DNA from: Adiantum capillus-veneris
Taxonomy: Eukaryota > Streptophyta > Polypodiopsida > Polypodiales > Pteridaceae
Direction of reading: 5' to 3'
Assembly: GCA_014529385.2 (NCBI GenBank)
Contig: CM043945.1
Coordinates: 144,453,741 to 144,517,740 of the forward strand
DNA length: 64,000 bases
Positions within the stretch are counted from its first letter, which is position 1. Every line of letters begins with the position of its first letter. Both the position numbers and the translations under genes were made by a program. Of the stretch, positions 45,329-57,573 are shown in pieces. The notes under the pieces are model-generated. The model had not been told where the DNA came from. It was given only the letters and a program-made list of their open reading frames with translations, and searched no databases.

Positions 45329-46418
45329 TCAGGGTTCAATCAGTCCAGTCAGTCTAGATTAGAAGTGATCTGGCACTTTTTGTGAGTCTATTCGTAGACC
45401 GTGCAATGTGCATGCCCATCCTCTGGTTGCACACATCATGATCATCAGTATTCCCATCAGAATCCATTAGAATCAGTTAGGGGATTTTTCCAGTGCATTT
45501 AGCCTATTTTCCCTATTTTTGACATTTTTCACTTATTAATTTAAGTGACTTCCCAACAAAAGTAGGTAGGGCAATTTTGCTAAGAAAATATATAAGCAAA
45601 CCCAAATTAGAACAAAATGGCAGAAGAGGCAACAGGAGCTTCTCGCTCAACAGGCATCTTCTCAGCAGGAACCATCAAGAACCTCTACACCCTAGCGTTT
45701 TTGGTTTTCCCTCATCGCCCACACTCAACCCTAGCGTTTTGGATATCGCTAGCACCTCCCCATGACCCCTGGCGTTTTCGAGTTGCAGTCATCGCCAGCA
45801 CTTCCCAGTTGTCTAGCGTTTTTGCTAGCGCTTACCAGATCTGCCAGCGTTTTTCATTTTCAGCCTATAGTGGAGAATTTGCAGCAGCGTTTTCAGCCTT
45901 GAAGACAACAGCAGATTCAACCCTAGTCATTGCAAGAGATCCACCATTTTCAGCCATAAAAAACGCAGCCAAAACAGTCATTTTCAGCCACCGAAAACAG
46001 TCCCAGATTTTCAGCGGGTAGCGTTTTTGGACAGCCGTTAAATGCTTGCAGAATTCAGCCCATAAGTCGTCGTCCTCATCCCCGTTGTCGTCACCGACAT
46101 AGTCCCAGGTTGCATCAATCCATTGCATCGTCATTGTACCACTTTGTGCAATCAATAAGTAGACCACTCTCGCCGACGAGAGTGGGACCTTCGGAGGAGG
46201 GTTTTACAACGTCTCTGGTGTCGTATCTCTCTTCTCTCTCTCTCTCTCTCAGTCTCATTCACTTGCACGCACAGTGTCCATTCATTTTGTTGTGATCATA
46301 GCACTTTCCATTAAGAACGGAAGGCTCTCCCTTACATAAGAACTAAAAAGAACCTTGAGCACAGTTCGGAGCACTCATCTTGAGCAAAGCGCAAACAATC
46401 ATTCCGTTGCACCTAACA
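45278..46418 (+). repeat. LTR 4 of the array, subfamily B (1141 bp)
   Basis: It differs from LTRs 1-3 in the U3 (ATTAATTTAAGTGACTTCCC, TATATAAG at 45589-45596) and in the following part (CCCTCATCGCCCACACTC). LTR 5 shares these features, so LTRs 4 and 5 are a true pair. At least seven GCGTTTT motifs are present. Confidence 0.85.
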
Positions 46419-47208
46419 TTGGTAAATCAGAGCTTTGGCAATGTTCTGTATCACTCAAGGAAAGAACCACAAGAATCACAAGAAATTTTTTGCTTGTTGC
46501 GGTCGCACGAACCCAAGTTCGCTTGGGCGTGTCGATTCCTAATCGTGTTTTTTGAAGAGTGACAGGAATCCCAAGAAAGGGCTTGTCCAGCCTCCCCTCG
46601 TGTCTCTTTTCACTCATTGAAAGCGACCGTGCACTTAGCGGCCAGCCAATCGACGTGAGGTGGGAAAAAGCAACCTTGGTGTGAGCGCAAGGCCGCCAAG
46701 GGGTGCGTCCACGGAAAAGAGTAGAACTCGGGTGAAGAGAAGATCCTTCTCAAACGCGATTTGCAAGCGAAAGAAAACCTCAAGAACCTCAAGAACCTCA
46801 AGACCTCAAGACCCTCAAGAACCCAAGAACCCAAGTTCCTCATGAGCTTAAGAACCCAAGACCACAAGAACCCACGACTTCAGAATGGTCATCACTCGAA
46901 GCGGAATGGATACTTCGCTTGGAAGTGATGAGCATGAGAGAGGCGAAGAAGAATTTTCCCCAACATGAGGTTTTTCCGACCCTCCCCCTTTCCCATCCAC
47001 GACAAAGATTGCACTAACTCCTATGGAGGAGTTGAACCAGTTGTTTAAGGAAAGACAGTTAGAACGCGAAGAAAGAAAAGCAGAAAGAAAGGCCTACGAA
47101 GAACAAAGGGCAGCCATAGATCGTGAATACAAAGAAGGAATGGCAGCCATAGAGCGTAAGTACGACTTGGAAGCCAAAGCAATACAAGAACAGAGCGACT
47201 GACAAAAC

Positions 47209-47400
47209 TGAAGGAGTACGAGCGGAAGTGCGACGCGAGAGAGAGTGCGAGAAGAAGAGCACGACGATATGGTGAACTCGTTTTACTGTAATGTGTAGAG
47301 CATAGTGAGTTCTTATTAGGTTTTTACAAAAGAATATGTGTACATACCTGGCGGCCCGCCCACTTACCTGGGCGACCACATTGGGCTTTATACCCCAACA
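47209..47400 (-). repeat. 3' LTR of the young copia
   Basis: It pairs with 52554-52745. On the element strand it starts TGTTGGGGTATA, the same start as the copia derivative at 1519. Confidence 0.95.
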
Positions 47401-47489
47401 ACCTCCCACTTAAAGTCCAATGTGGTACTTTAAGTGTGAGAGAAGCTACTATACAAGCTAATATACAAGAGATGTAGAGAAGTGATGTA

Positions 47490-50400
47490 CTATCCTACAC
47501 CTAACTGCTTGCGAAAATGCGCAAAGCTCTCTGAGGGAAGTCCTTTTGTAAGTAGATCAGCAGGATTTTCTGTGGTGTGAACTTTGACAAGCTGAAGTTG
47601 CTTATCCTCGAGCATTTCCCTGATGAAATGATACTTCACATCCACATGCTTTGTCTTTGAGTGATAAACTGGATTGCGAGCCAATTGTATAGCACTTTGA
47701 CTATCACAATATAACGCGGGCATCTCTTCTTTGATTCCCAAATCTGTTACTAGTCGATTAAGCCAAATTGATTCTTTGCATGCCTCTGATGCTGCAACAT
47801 ATTCAGCCTCTGTAGTAGACTGAGTAACACAATCTTGTAATCTAGATTGCCATGATACTGCTCCACCAGCCAATGTAAAGACATACCCTGACATAGACCT
47901 TCGGTTGTCTAAGTCACCTGCATAATCTGAGTCTGTAAAACCCTTTACACTTAGCTCCTGACTCCCATAGCATATACGTATACTCTTTGTAGCTTTCAGG
48001 TATCTCAATATTCCTTTCACTGCCTCCCAATGTTTCTTGCCTGGGTTTAACATGTATCGACTTACTACTCCCACTGCAAATGCAATGTCTGGGCGAGTAG
48101 CAATCATTGCATACATCAAACTACCCACTGCAGACGCATATGGAATCTTATCCATTTCAGTCTGTTCTTCCTCAGACACAGGACAATCTTGTTTGCTAAG
48201 TTTCACATATGGTGGCAATGGAACACTCAGTGCCTTTCCCTTCTCCATATTGAAACGTTGCAAAACCTTGTCAATATACTCTGTTTGAGATAGCCAAATC
48301 AACTTCTTTGATCTGTCTCTCTCAATGCGCATACCAAGTATATGACTTGCCTCACCCATGTCTTTCATGTCAAACGATTTTGCCATCTTTGACTTCACAG
48401 CTGAAATTTCTTCCAAGTGCTTGCCAGCAATCAACATGTCATCCACATACAAAATAAGGATCAGCCAACTACCATCCTTAGCCTTCTTTGTATATAGACA
48501 GTGATCGAACTCACTACGTTTGTAGCCTTGAGAAAGCATAAACTTGTGGAATTTATGGTACCATGCCCTCGGTGATTGTTTTAAGCCATAAAGACTCTTT
48601 AACAACTGGCATACCCAATCTTCCTTGCCTTTCTCAACAGACCCTTCTGGTTGCTGCATGTAAATTTCCACATCTAAATCACCATGCAAGAACGCTGTCT
48701 TGACATCCATTTGGTGCAACACCAAATCTAATATGGCAACCAATGCAAGAAAGCATCTCAATGTAGTCATCTTGACCACCGGAGAGAAGACTTCATCAAA
48801 GTCAATGCCTTGTTCTTGCTTAAAGCCCTTGGCAACAAGCCTTGCTTTGTACTTTGGCTGACTATCATGAGCGGTGATCTTATACCTGTAAACCCATTTA
48901 CAAGGTAGAGCCTTTTTGCCCTGTGGTAATTTAACTAGCTTCCATGTCTTGTTTTTATGCAGAGCTGTCATCTCTGACTACATGGCCAATTGTCAATTCC
49001 CGGAGTCCTTCATTTGCACTGCTTCCTTGTAACATGAAGGCTCATTGCAATCAGTCAACATGACATAGTTCATAGATGGAACAAACCTATCAGGAGGTCG
49101 CGTGACACGTCCAGATCTACGCACAATAGGTGGCTCAGGCTCGGCCACAACCTGTGGTTCCACTCTATCCTGTCCTTGCTCCTCTTGAGCCCTGACATTT
49201 TGTCTTGCACGTGCAAGTCTATCTTCTTGGAAGGCAACTCTTCTAATCTCCTCAACCCTCTCTGCTTTAGAATGATATTTGGATTCATTAAAGTGAACAT
49301 CATTGTTGCGGACAACCTTTCTGGATTCGGGATCCCAAAGTCTGTACCCCATCTCACCAGAATTACCATAGCCTAAAAAGATGCACTTTCTACTCTTTGG
49401 CTCAAGTTTGTTCCTAAATTCCTTTGGAACGTGAGTATATGCCTCACAGCCAAAGACTCTGAGATGCTTGTATGAGGGCACCTTGCCTGACCATACCATC
49501 TCTGGCACTAAATCCTTCTGCAAAACCTTGCTAGGAGATCTATTTACAAGATGAACAGCTGTTGATACAGCTTCAACCCAAAACCCATTTGGCAGCTGTG
49601 CATTAGACAACATACTTCTGACCTTCTCTTATATGGTCCTATTCATCCTCTCAGCAACACCATTTTGAGGAGGATTGTAAGGAGCAGTAAGTTCACGTTT
49701 TATATCTTTTGACTCACAAAAGTCCTGAAAGGCCTTTGAAACATACTCTCCACCATTGTCAGTGCGTAAGCATTTAAGCTTCTTGCCACTCTGATTCTCC
49801 ACAAGTGTCACAAACGTTTTGAAAACACTAAACGCTTCATCCTTGTGCTTGAGAAAGTAAACCCATACTTTCCTCGAATAATCATCTATAAATGTCATAA
49901 AGTAAGAAGCTCCCCCTAGAGATAGGTTAGGCATAGGTCCACACAAATCACTATGAACAAGTGCCAACTGTGTATCTCTTCTACTGCTTCTATGCTTATG
50001 TGGCTGCTGTGTTTGCTTACCATACAGACAATGTTCACAGAATTCAAGATCATTAAATGAAAAGCCAGGCAAATAACCAGAACGAGACAAGATTTCCATT
50101 CCCTTCTTGGACATATGTCCTAACCGGCTATGCCACAAAGAAACGTTCAGCTGCTCGGTTACATTGATTACATTTTTAGAGACATTTGATACATAAATCA
50201 TGTAAAGTCCTCCAGACTTTACTCCATGTGCTACTGTCATAGAACCCTTGGATATCTTCCACATGTTCTGTCCAAAAGTGGTGACGTAGCCAACATCATC
50301 AAGTAAACCTGTGCTCATCAAGCTCTTTGTAATTGCGGGAACATGTCTCACATTCTTCAGCGTGAAAGAAGAGCCATTCTGAAACTTCAATTGAACATCT

Positions 50401-51470
50401 CCAACACCTAAGATCTCACATGTCTGCCCATTGCCTAGCCGAACATGATCTTTAGTGGTCACATAAGAGGTAAACCACTCCTTGTTTGGAGACACATGAA
50501 GTGATGCCCCTGAGTCTATAATCCAGTCACTCAGTGCATTTCCATCAGATGCTGTAAGAAGAGCGGAGTCCATTGTATTCTTCAAGAAGTAGATGTCTCC
50601 TGACACTAAACTGTCATCCTCTGCAACAGTGTTTGTCACATTTATTTCTTGAATCTTCACTGAGGACTTGTTCTTCTCACCATGGTCTTCAGCTTTCTCT
50701 TTGCCTTTTTCTGCTTTCCATTCTCTACAGTCTCTTTTCATGTGACCCTTCTTGCCACAATGGTAGCATTCTATGTCACTCTTGCCTTTAGCACTGCGGG
50801 ACTTCCTACGAGACTGATTCCTCTTTCCACCTTTGTACTTTTCTTTGGTCCTTCCCCTGACAACTAAGGCTGTTCCTTTGCCTTTGTCCATTGTCTTTCT
50901 ATTGGTTTCTTCAGTAAGCAGACTTCCTTCTACACCTGCTATGTTCAAACCATCTACAGGTGCAGAATTACTCAAAGCTGTGCGAAAAGTGTCCCAACTT
51001 TCCGGCAATGTGATCAACAGGAACATAGCTCTAACAGGTTCATCAAACTTGACACCTTGAGCTGACAACTGACTATAGATTGTGTTGAATTCATTCAGAT
51101 GATTGGACATAGGTGTCCCTTCTTTCATCTTCAAGTCAACAAGCTTCTTAAGCCAGTATACCTGTGAAGCTGCACTCTGCTTCTCATAAAGATCACTCAG
51201 CTTTAACCATGCTTCATAAGCCGACATCTCGTCTGCTACATTGAAGTAAACGCTTTCTGCCAAAGTCAGCATAATGGTAGAAAGTGCCAATTCATCCATT
51301 TCGCTCCATTCATCTTCATCCATATCTTCTGGTTTTATCCCTTTGAGCTTTATAGGTTTTATCTGCTTCTTTTGTACCAAAACGTGCCAAATCTGCTTCT
51401 TCCACAATGGGAAATTGGTTCCATCCAGCTTCTTGATATTGTAAAGAGCAGTGTCCTGTGATCCAGCCAT
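47490..51470 (-). pseudogene. copia Gag-Pol polyprotein with three in-frame stops
   Basis: One frame runs from ATG 51470 to 47490. In the first part: copia gag, a CCHC knuckle (CYHCGKKGHMKRDC), an intact protease site (DSGASLHVSPN), the integrase HHCC region (LWHSRLGHMS, CEHCLYGK) and its D, D and E (HSDLCGPM, RTDNGGEY, NGVAERMNR). Stops are TAA at 49629-49631 and TGA at 48993-48995, plus a TAG a few codons on. The last part (48971-47490) is reverse transcriptase with YVDDMLIAG intact, then RNase H with DSDYAGD, TEAEYVA and the KHVDVKYHFIRE ending. Apart from the stops all catalytic residues look intact. The three stops fit C-to-T or G-to-A changes of Gln and Trp codons. Confidence 0.9.
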
Positions 51471-51479
51471 AGCTACGCT

Positions 51480-52540
51480 TCACAGTGGTTTACTTTCCTG
51501 GGAAAAATTCGACAGAGTTTCCCCTGTAAACTGACCTCTGAACCAATATCAATCTGTCAAATGAACCAAGAAAGCTTCAGATTCTGCATAAATTTCGGCA
51601 GTCTTCTTTGTAAAATGGCTCTGGTGTACTCAAAAAACAGCTCAAAAAACACTGTCTCTCTGACACTGTAAGCTGTGGGTAAACCTAACCTGCACCTGTA
51701 TTGTCTCTGACTGTTCTCTCACTGTCCTGTAAGCATAGACTGCGACAATGCCTCAACGGCAGTAAAGCAAAGATGCAATCCCAACTGTCTAACTCACAGT
51801 CAATACATCCTAGCTGCCTATCTAAGGGTGCTCGAGGGATCGCTCCAAGACCTGTATCACCGAAAGGATCTTAATATTCGAGAATCCCCCAGCTCAATAA
51901 AACCTCACTCGACCCTCAACAAAGGCTGCAGTAAATCTGACAGTACATAGACTTCCCACAAAGTCATACATCCACAAATTTCCCACTGTATGTTGTAACC
52001 GCTGCGGCAGTTGTTTGCTGCGTGACTCACAGCCAGCAAACCCTCAACAGACATACATCATCTCTAACAATACATCCCATGTGGAAGTACCTGCAATGTC
52101 AGGATGAAATCTGGAATATCAAGCAACAAACACAAGCTACCTGATGAACTAGTGGATGTCGCCTACAGTCTGTGTGTAGATGCGCCCGTGTCGTATGTGA
52201 CGCCTCCAAGAACTGTGAGCCGTCCTTCGATGTGTAGACAGCCACAAATCAACACTCTGGGAGTGTCGATATCCTCAGCACCTGCAATCGTAGGTCGAAA
52301 ACCCCAAATTTGCAGAGTCGGATCTGCACCCGCTGAGATCACGTAGTCGAAAATGGCCTGCGCAGAACTTTGTCGAAGCCGAACGGTGGCCGAGATGACC
52401 TCAGAATGAAATTCTGACAACACCAAGCCCTTCGAGCTTACCCACAAGATTTGGGGCAGTGTCTTTGCCTGTCGAATTTCACTCCAATCTGAGCTGGTGA
52501 CTCTAGCCTCTTGCAGTGCTGCCCCGAGCCTCGATCTGAG
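51480..52540 (-). other. 5' untranslated leader of the young copia
   Basis: About 1.07 kb between the primer site and the gag ATG holds no supported coding region. A 129-residue minus-strand ORF (52552-52163) overlaps the primer site and is probably incidental. Confidence 0.6.
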
Positions 52541-52553
52541 CTCTGATACCAAT

Positions 52554-52745
52554 TGAAGGAGTACGAGCGGAAGTGCGACGCGAGAGAGAGTGCGAGAAGA
52601 AGAGCACGACGATATGGTGAACTCGCTCTACTGTAATGTGTAGAGCATAGTGAGTTCTTATTAGGTTTTTACAAAAGAATATGTGTACATACCTGGCGGC
52701 CCGCCCACTTACCTGGGCGACCACATTGGGCTTTATACCCCAACA
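52554..52745 (-). repeat. 5' LTR of the young copia
   Basis: 192 bp, two transitions away from its partner. The primer site follows on the element strand. Confidence 0.95.
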
Positions 52746-52750
52746 AAAAC

Positions 52751-53588
52751 AAAGAGTTCTGGCGACTCTATTCTCAAGTTCAGAAACAGATGCAAGAGAT
52801 TTGGGGAAAGGACTCAGGAGACTCTCTCAGTCTCTTCTTCTCCCAAGCATGACACACAGGATTTGCATGATTGTGTGAAGCATGATGATGAATTGAATGA
52901 CAATGATTTGTATGATGATTATTTGATTGACAATGATAAGCATGATAATGATGAGCATGATGATTTGAATGACACTCACAAGCATGATAATTTGCATGAT
53001 CAAGATGTGATTTCTCACAAGCATGATGAGTTACATGAAGATGATGTGAATGTTTACAAGGATGATGTGTTAGTGGATGCTTTTTCTAGCGAAGCTAACC
53101 TCGTTGTAGATTCAATCAATCACGAAGAACCGATCTTGGCTTTCGAGTCAAGGTCCAAAGAACCCCCACAAGACGATTCGATCATTCAAGAAAAAGCGAT
53201 TTTGGCCCTCGAGCCTAGGTCCAAAGAACCCTCACAGGAAGTATTATGTGTTCGCATGATTGATACGCACGAATTGTACGAGTGTTTCATTCGTGATCGT
53301 TTCCTATATTTTAGTCAGCGTCTTTATGTGATCCCTTTTCCTAGGCATGACATATTGTACGTTGAGCACGTTTCACTCATGGATGAGCACGAATGTATGA
53401 GGATTTTTCATGAAAAGCTGAAAAGTATGTATGTAAGGAAGTCACATTCCATGTCTCTTCCTTGGCATGACACATTCGTAGAACGAGCACATGAAAGTAT
53501 GAGCACGAAGCATGGGCACTTCCGTTGTGAATTGCCACAGTTAATTGCTCTATATCATAAGAGAAAGATTCGATCTCATTGTTTGCGT
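52751..53588 (+). pseudogene. array-family protein, middle part, in internal region 3
   Basis: The frame carries the His/Asp-rich tract (DDELNDNDLYDDYLIDNDKH) and the conserved C-terminal blocks (SINHEEPILAFESRS, YVEHVSLMDEHE, MSLPWHDTF). It is cut at 53588 by the gypsy element; the remainder is at 60732-61191. The N-terminal part (MVITRSG, then charged EERKAERKAYEE helices) lies before the copia at about 46885-47200. Confidence 0.55.
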
Positions 53589-54463
53589 TGTTGGGAAACA
53601 AGCAAACTGGAACACCTCTATAGCGATGTCACCCAAGAGCGTTAAAAGAGAACTACAAGACACCAAAATGTTCGCAAAATCCTTTTGAAACACCACAAGT
53701 CCAATAGGAGTAGACCCCTTGGGAATTTACTAGCCGTCGCCCACCCAAGAGACTATGTCACATAGGAGCAAAACCCTGCCCAGAGCATGGATTTACAGCA
53801 CACGCCGACCAATGCATATGAAGACAAGAGCCTCTCCTTTCACAATCAAACATCACAAACCCACAACTTCAACATCAATTCCACAATTCATAGATACATG
53901 CCCTCCGAATCTGTCTACACACAATTTGCCACTAGGCTGCCATAGCCATAACCCTGCAGAGAACTAGTCGTAACCTGATGAGCACAACTCCAATTGGGGC
54001 ACTTTAAAGCTTGAGAGAAAGCTTGAAAAATGACTGGCGAGAAAGCTGAAGATGACTAAAATTGATTCCATACGTCCCCATGAGTAAAATTGACGCGAAC
54101 AGAGAGCTGTCCCAGCACGACTACACGTAGAGAAGGCTAGTCGGGGCAAAAAACTGCATCCAAGAGCACCAAGGAGACAGAACGAGCTAAAACCTGCAAA
54201 TTTCTGATCTTTGGTTGAACTTTTTTTAGTTTGTACATCAGTTTAAGTTATATACAAGGCTCACTTCAAAAAACTCACTCACGGGCACTTACAGTAGCCC
54301 GACAGCTGTCACTAGACTAGCGACTTGCAGTGCATGTACATGTGCTTGTTGAAGCAAGCTAAAAAACCCACAAAAAGAAAGCCCACACGCCCTTTTGACA
54401 TCGGGCGTCATGTCCGTATGTACAAATTTACAAAAAAACGGGGTGTCAGAAATGCGCCCAACA
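53589..54463 (-). repeat. 3' LTR of the gypsy element
   Basis: 875 bp; plus-strand ends TGTTGGGAAACAAGC and TGCGCCCAACA. It is 98.4 percent identical to its partner by eye. Confidence 0.93.
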
Positions 54464-54760
54464 TAGTTTGCCACACCCCAGGCTGCTAGATAATTCATGA
54501 TCAACATCACAAAAGAGATCCTGTAAACCACATGAGGGAGTCTTCAACTCATCTTCATCATTAACCACATGATCAGCAAATTCTTCAAAAGAAGGCTCAT
54601 CCTCAATCACAGTCATCAACCTTGCAATATACTTCTTCAACCTGTAGCCATTCACACGTGCTTTATGCGGAGTACCATCCAAGTCAGCAAGCTGATATGT
54701 GCCATTCGGAAACCTGTTTAAGACCAAGAAAGGACCTTGCCACTTGATTTGAAATTTCTT
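54446..54760 (-). pseudogene. gypsy integrase C-terminal domain
   Basis: After the stop the same frame continues with KFQIKWQGPFLVLN, NGTYQLADLDGTPHKARVNG and RLKKYIARL, the usual C-terminal GPF/Y-like module of plant gypsy integrases. The frame ends at the 3' LTR. Confidence 0.75.
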
Positions 54761-57022
54761 TTAAAAAGTGCTATCAAGCTTACTATTGTAACGAAGCACC
54801 ATGTCACCCTTCTTGATGTCCTTGTTCTTTACCTTCTCATTTGCCTTTGCTTGACTCTTCTTCAAGACCTGCTCAAAAGCTAACACCCTATCCAATTGTA
54901 CACATTGCAAATATAAAAGTCTTTCCTTGAATGCATCCTTGGGCTCTTCTTCAAGCTTTAGCATCATCTTCAAGGATGGTATCTCCACCTCAATAGGAAG
55001 TAAAGCCTCTTTTCCAAAAACTAGATGGAAGGGAGAAAAACCAGTACCTGATTTGACGGCAGTCCTATAAGCCCATAGAGCACAAGGTAGCTCTAAATCC
55101 CAAGTCTTCACATTGTTTCTTGTCATCTTTGTAAGCATCCTTATGAGCTCTCCATTAAACCTTTCATTCATGCCATTGCATTGGGGATAATATGGAGTAG
55201 TAAACCTGCGATGCACATGAAGCTTTTCACATAGATAATCCACCAACTCTCCCCTGAAACCTGGACCCTTGTCAGAAAGTAACTCCAATGGCATGCCAAA
55301 TTTGTAGCAAATATCTTCATATATAAATAAGGAAACATCTTTACTCGTGATGTGCTTAACAGCTTTGGCTTCGGCCCACCTGGATAGATAGTCAACAGCA
55401 GTAAGTATGTAACATTTGCCTCTAGCTGTCATAGGTAGAGGACCTATTGCATCAATACCCCACTTCTCAAACGCATCACAAGCCACAATGGTGCCTCTAA
55501 TTTCTGATTTGAGAACCCTATTTGCCATGCTTTGACACTCTTTACAAGACTTGCACCAATGATGAACATCACGTTGACCACTTGGCCACACAAAACCCTC
55601 CTGCAAGACTTTATGCAAAGTGATCTTTGAAACAAAGTGACCACCACAAGAACCCTCATGATTCTCCTCTAAAATTTTATAAATTTCCTCTTTCCAAGGC
55701 ACTTTTCTCATCACAAGATCAACCCCCTTCATATACAAGACATCACCAAGTAGCACATACCTTTTGGCACGACATAGGAAGGCGTACTTTTTTGGCTTCT
55801 CCAACTCTGATGGAAGCATACCTGTTTGTAAAAACTCTTCCTCCCTCTCTGAAGCTTCCCTTCCCAAATAAAGAGGAGAATCAGCCCTTATCACATACAA
55901 TTGCCCAATTGAAGCTTGCACTGCACCATGTGCTTCTTCATTTTGAGACCTGTCCACATGCCTTAAACTCCAAGCTTCAAAATGCTTAAGCAGATTCTTC
56001 ACTTGAAAACACATATTTTTCAGCCTTGGATTCTTACTTTGCCACACCCCAAGTACTTGCTTCACCACCAAAAGAGCATCACCTCTTACCCTCACCCGAC
56101 GGATGCCAAGCTCAAGGCAAAGGTTGAGACCTTTCTCCAAAGTAGCATACTCAGCTTCATTGTTGCTTTGTGATGTAAGCTTCAAACTCCTTTTAGTTAC
56201 AAAAGCACCTTGAGGATCATAAACTACCACACCTCCTAAAGCTTCACCATGCGCTTTCCTGTAAGAGTCATCAAAAAACAATAGATAGGCATTGTCTATG
56301 TCAGGAGCTTCCATGTGTTGCTTCTTCACTGCATCCTCCTTAAGAAGAAGAGGGCTTTCCTTATAGGTAAGCAAATCAGTCAATGTAGCCCTTGTACTCT
56401 CCTCAACAAGAAAAGAGAATTGGAATTCCTGTAGCTCCACAATCCACTTCATGAGCCTCTTTGACAAAGTAGGGCTATTCACCAATTGAGGTAGAAGAGT
56501 GTAGCTAGTGAGGAATGTGAATGGTTTAGGGAGAAGGTAGTGCCTAAACCTTCTACATGCATAAATCACACTCACCATAATGAGCTCCGCCTCAGTATAG
56601 CCTCTCTCCACCTCTAGCTTCACCCTGCTAGCACAATAGATAGGCTTCATGTAGTGGGAATTGTTACCTCGTTGAAGAAGCATAGCTCCAATAGCATCCT
56701 CACCTACTGATGGATTCACATAAAACTCCTTATCCCAATTAGGAGCTTGCATAGCAGGAAGAGAACCAAGAACCTCTTTGATACCTTGAAAAACCTCTTC
56801 ACATTCATTTGTCCATTGTAGAGGATCCAACCTTGCTACTTGTTGTAGAGGATAAAGAAGTTGAGAGGACAAAGGAATGAACCTTGCCATATACTTCACC
56901 TTTTGAATAAAAGTAGAAAGTTTCTTTGTATCTTTAGGTGATGGGAGGAGCACCAAAGCCTTCACTTTGTCAGGATCTCCTTCAATCCCATTCTCTGAGA
57001 TCATATGCCCCAAAAACTTCAC
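54761..57022 (-). CDS. gypsy reverse transcriptase end, two RNase H domains and integrase
   Basis: The 753-residue ORF starts at MKFLGHMISENGIEGDP, the connection region of the reverse transcriptase. The first RNase H (about residues 90-210) has NPSVGEDAIGAM where Asp is usual at the first catalytic position, so it is probably inactive. The second, archaeal-type RNase H (about 245-365) has FFDDSYRKAHGEALGG, SNNEAEYATLEKG and RVRGDALLVV, but its last Asp appears as His in NEEAHGAVQ. Integrase follows with an HHCC zinc finger (HEGSCGGHFVS, CKSCKECQ), then WGIDAIGPLP, SDKGPGFRGE and NGMNERFNGE. A TAA at about 54761 replaces a Gln codon. Confidence 0.87.
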   Translation of the reverse strand: MKFLGHMISENGIEGDPDKVKALVLLPSPKDTKKLSTFIQKVKYMARFIPLSSQLLYPLQQVARLDPLQWTNECEEVFQGIKEVLGSLPAMQAPNWDKEFYVNPSVGEDAIGAMLLQRGNNSHYMKPIYCASRVKLEVERGYTEAELIMVSVIYACRRFRHYLLPKPFTFLTSYTLLPQLVNSPTLSKRLMKWIVELQEFQFSFLVEESTRATLTDLLTYKESPLLLKEDAVKKQHMEAPDIDNAYLLFFDDSYRKAHGEALGGVVVYDPQGAFVTKRSLKLTSQSNNEAEYATLEKGLNLCLELGIRRVRVRGDALLVVKQVLGVWQSKNPRLKNMCFQVKNLLKHFEAWSLRHVDRSQNEEAHGAVQASIGQLYVIRADSPLYLGREASEREEEFLQTGMLPSELEKPKKYAFLCRAKRYVLLGDVLYMKGVDLVMRKVPWKEEIYKILEENHEGSCGGHFVSKITLHKVLQEGFVWPSGQRDVHHWCKSCKECQSMANRVLKSEIRGTIVACDAFEKWGIDAIGPLPMTARGKCYILTAVDYLSRWAEAKAVKHITSKDVSLFIYEDICYKFGMPLELLSDKGPGFRGELVDYLCEKLHVHRRFTTPYYPQCNGMNERFNGELIRMLTKMTRNNVKTWDLELPCALWAYRTAVKSGTGFSPFHLVFGKEALLPIEVEIPSLKMMLKLEEEPKDAFKERLLYLQCVQLDRVLAFEQVLKKSQAKANEKVKNKDIKKGDMVLRYNSKLDSTF

Positions 57023-57573
57023 TCTTGGTTGAGCAAGATGACATTTCTTTGGGTTGAGTTGTGACCTACACTTTCATCATATTGCTTCAATGCCATCCCA
57101 AGCTTTGCACAATGATCCTTTCTAGAGCTATAAACACAAAAGTCATCAATAAGATCCTTCACAAACTTGCCAAGAAAGGGAGAGAACACCTTGTTGACAC
57201 GCTTTTGATACCACGCACAGCCATTCATAAGACCAAAAGGAAGCACACAATAACAAAAGCATCCCCATGGCGTGATGAATGTGGTCTTCTTTCGATCTTC
57301 CAAAGCCAAGGTGAGCTGAAAATATCCAGAGAATCCGTCACATACGCTATACCTCTCATGCCTTGCAATAGAATCAAGTATGTCATCTATGAAAGGAAAA
57401 GGGTATGGATCCCTCTTCATGGCTGCGTTTAGAGGCTTTAAATCAACACATATCCTCCACTTTCCATCCTTCTTGGGTGTGACAACAACAGGACTCACCC
57501 ATTCTGCAGTGCTCACAGGACATATGAAACCTGCTTCAAGAAGCTTGTCTACCTCTTCGTTTAAAGCATTAAG
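57019..57573 (-). pseudogene. gypsy reverse transcriptase, N-terminal and catalytic part
   Basis: In the frame of the gag ORF, after its stop, come NALNEEVDKLLEAGFI, then WVSPVVVTPKKDGKWRICVD, LPFGLMNG and the catalytic LIDDFCVYSS with both Asp present. A one-base indel close to 57065 breaks the frame; the natural continuation (KKCHLAQPR) is in the next frame. Confidence 0.8.

Larger units (their letters stand above)
47209..52745 (-). mobile_element. Ty1/copia element, nearly complete, young
   Basis: It has 192-bp LTRs (47209-47400 and 52554-52745) differing at two T/C sites, 5-bp duplications AAAAC (47204-47208 and 52746-52750), a tRNA-Met primer site just inside the 5' LTR (TTGGTATCAGAGC as reverse complement near 52541-52553) and a polypurine tract at 47401-47411. 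Gag, protease, integrase, reverse transcriptase and RNase H are all present in one frame interrupted by three stops. It inserted into internal region 3 and is the youngest element here by LTR identity (99 percent). Confidence 0.95.

Noticed and set aside
49600-49640. Programmed frameshift between copia integrase segments
   Set aside because: The segments are in the same frame, separated by a simple TAA stop.
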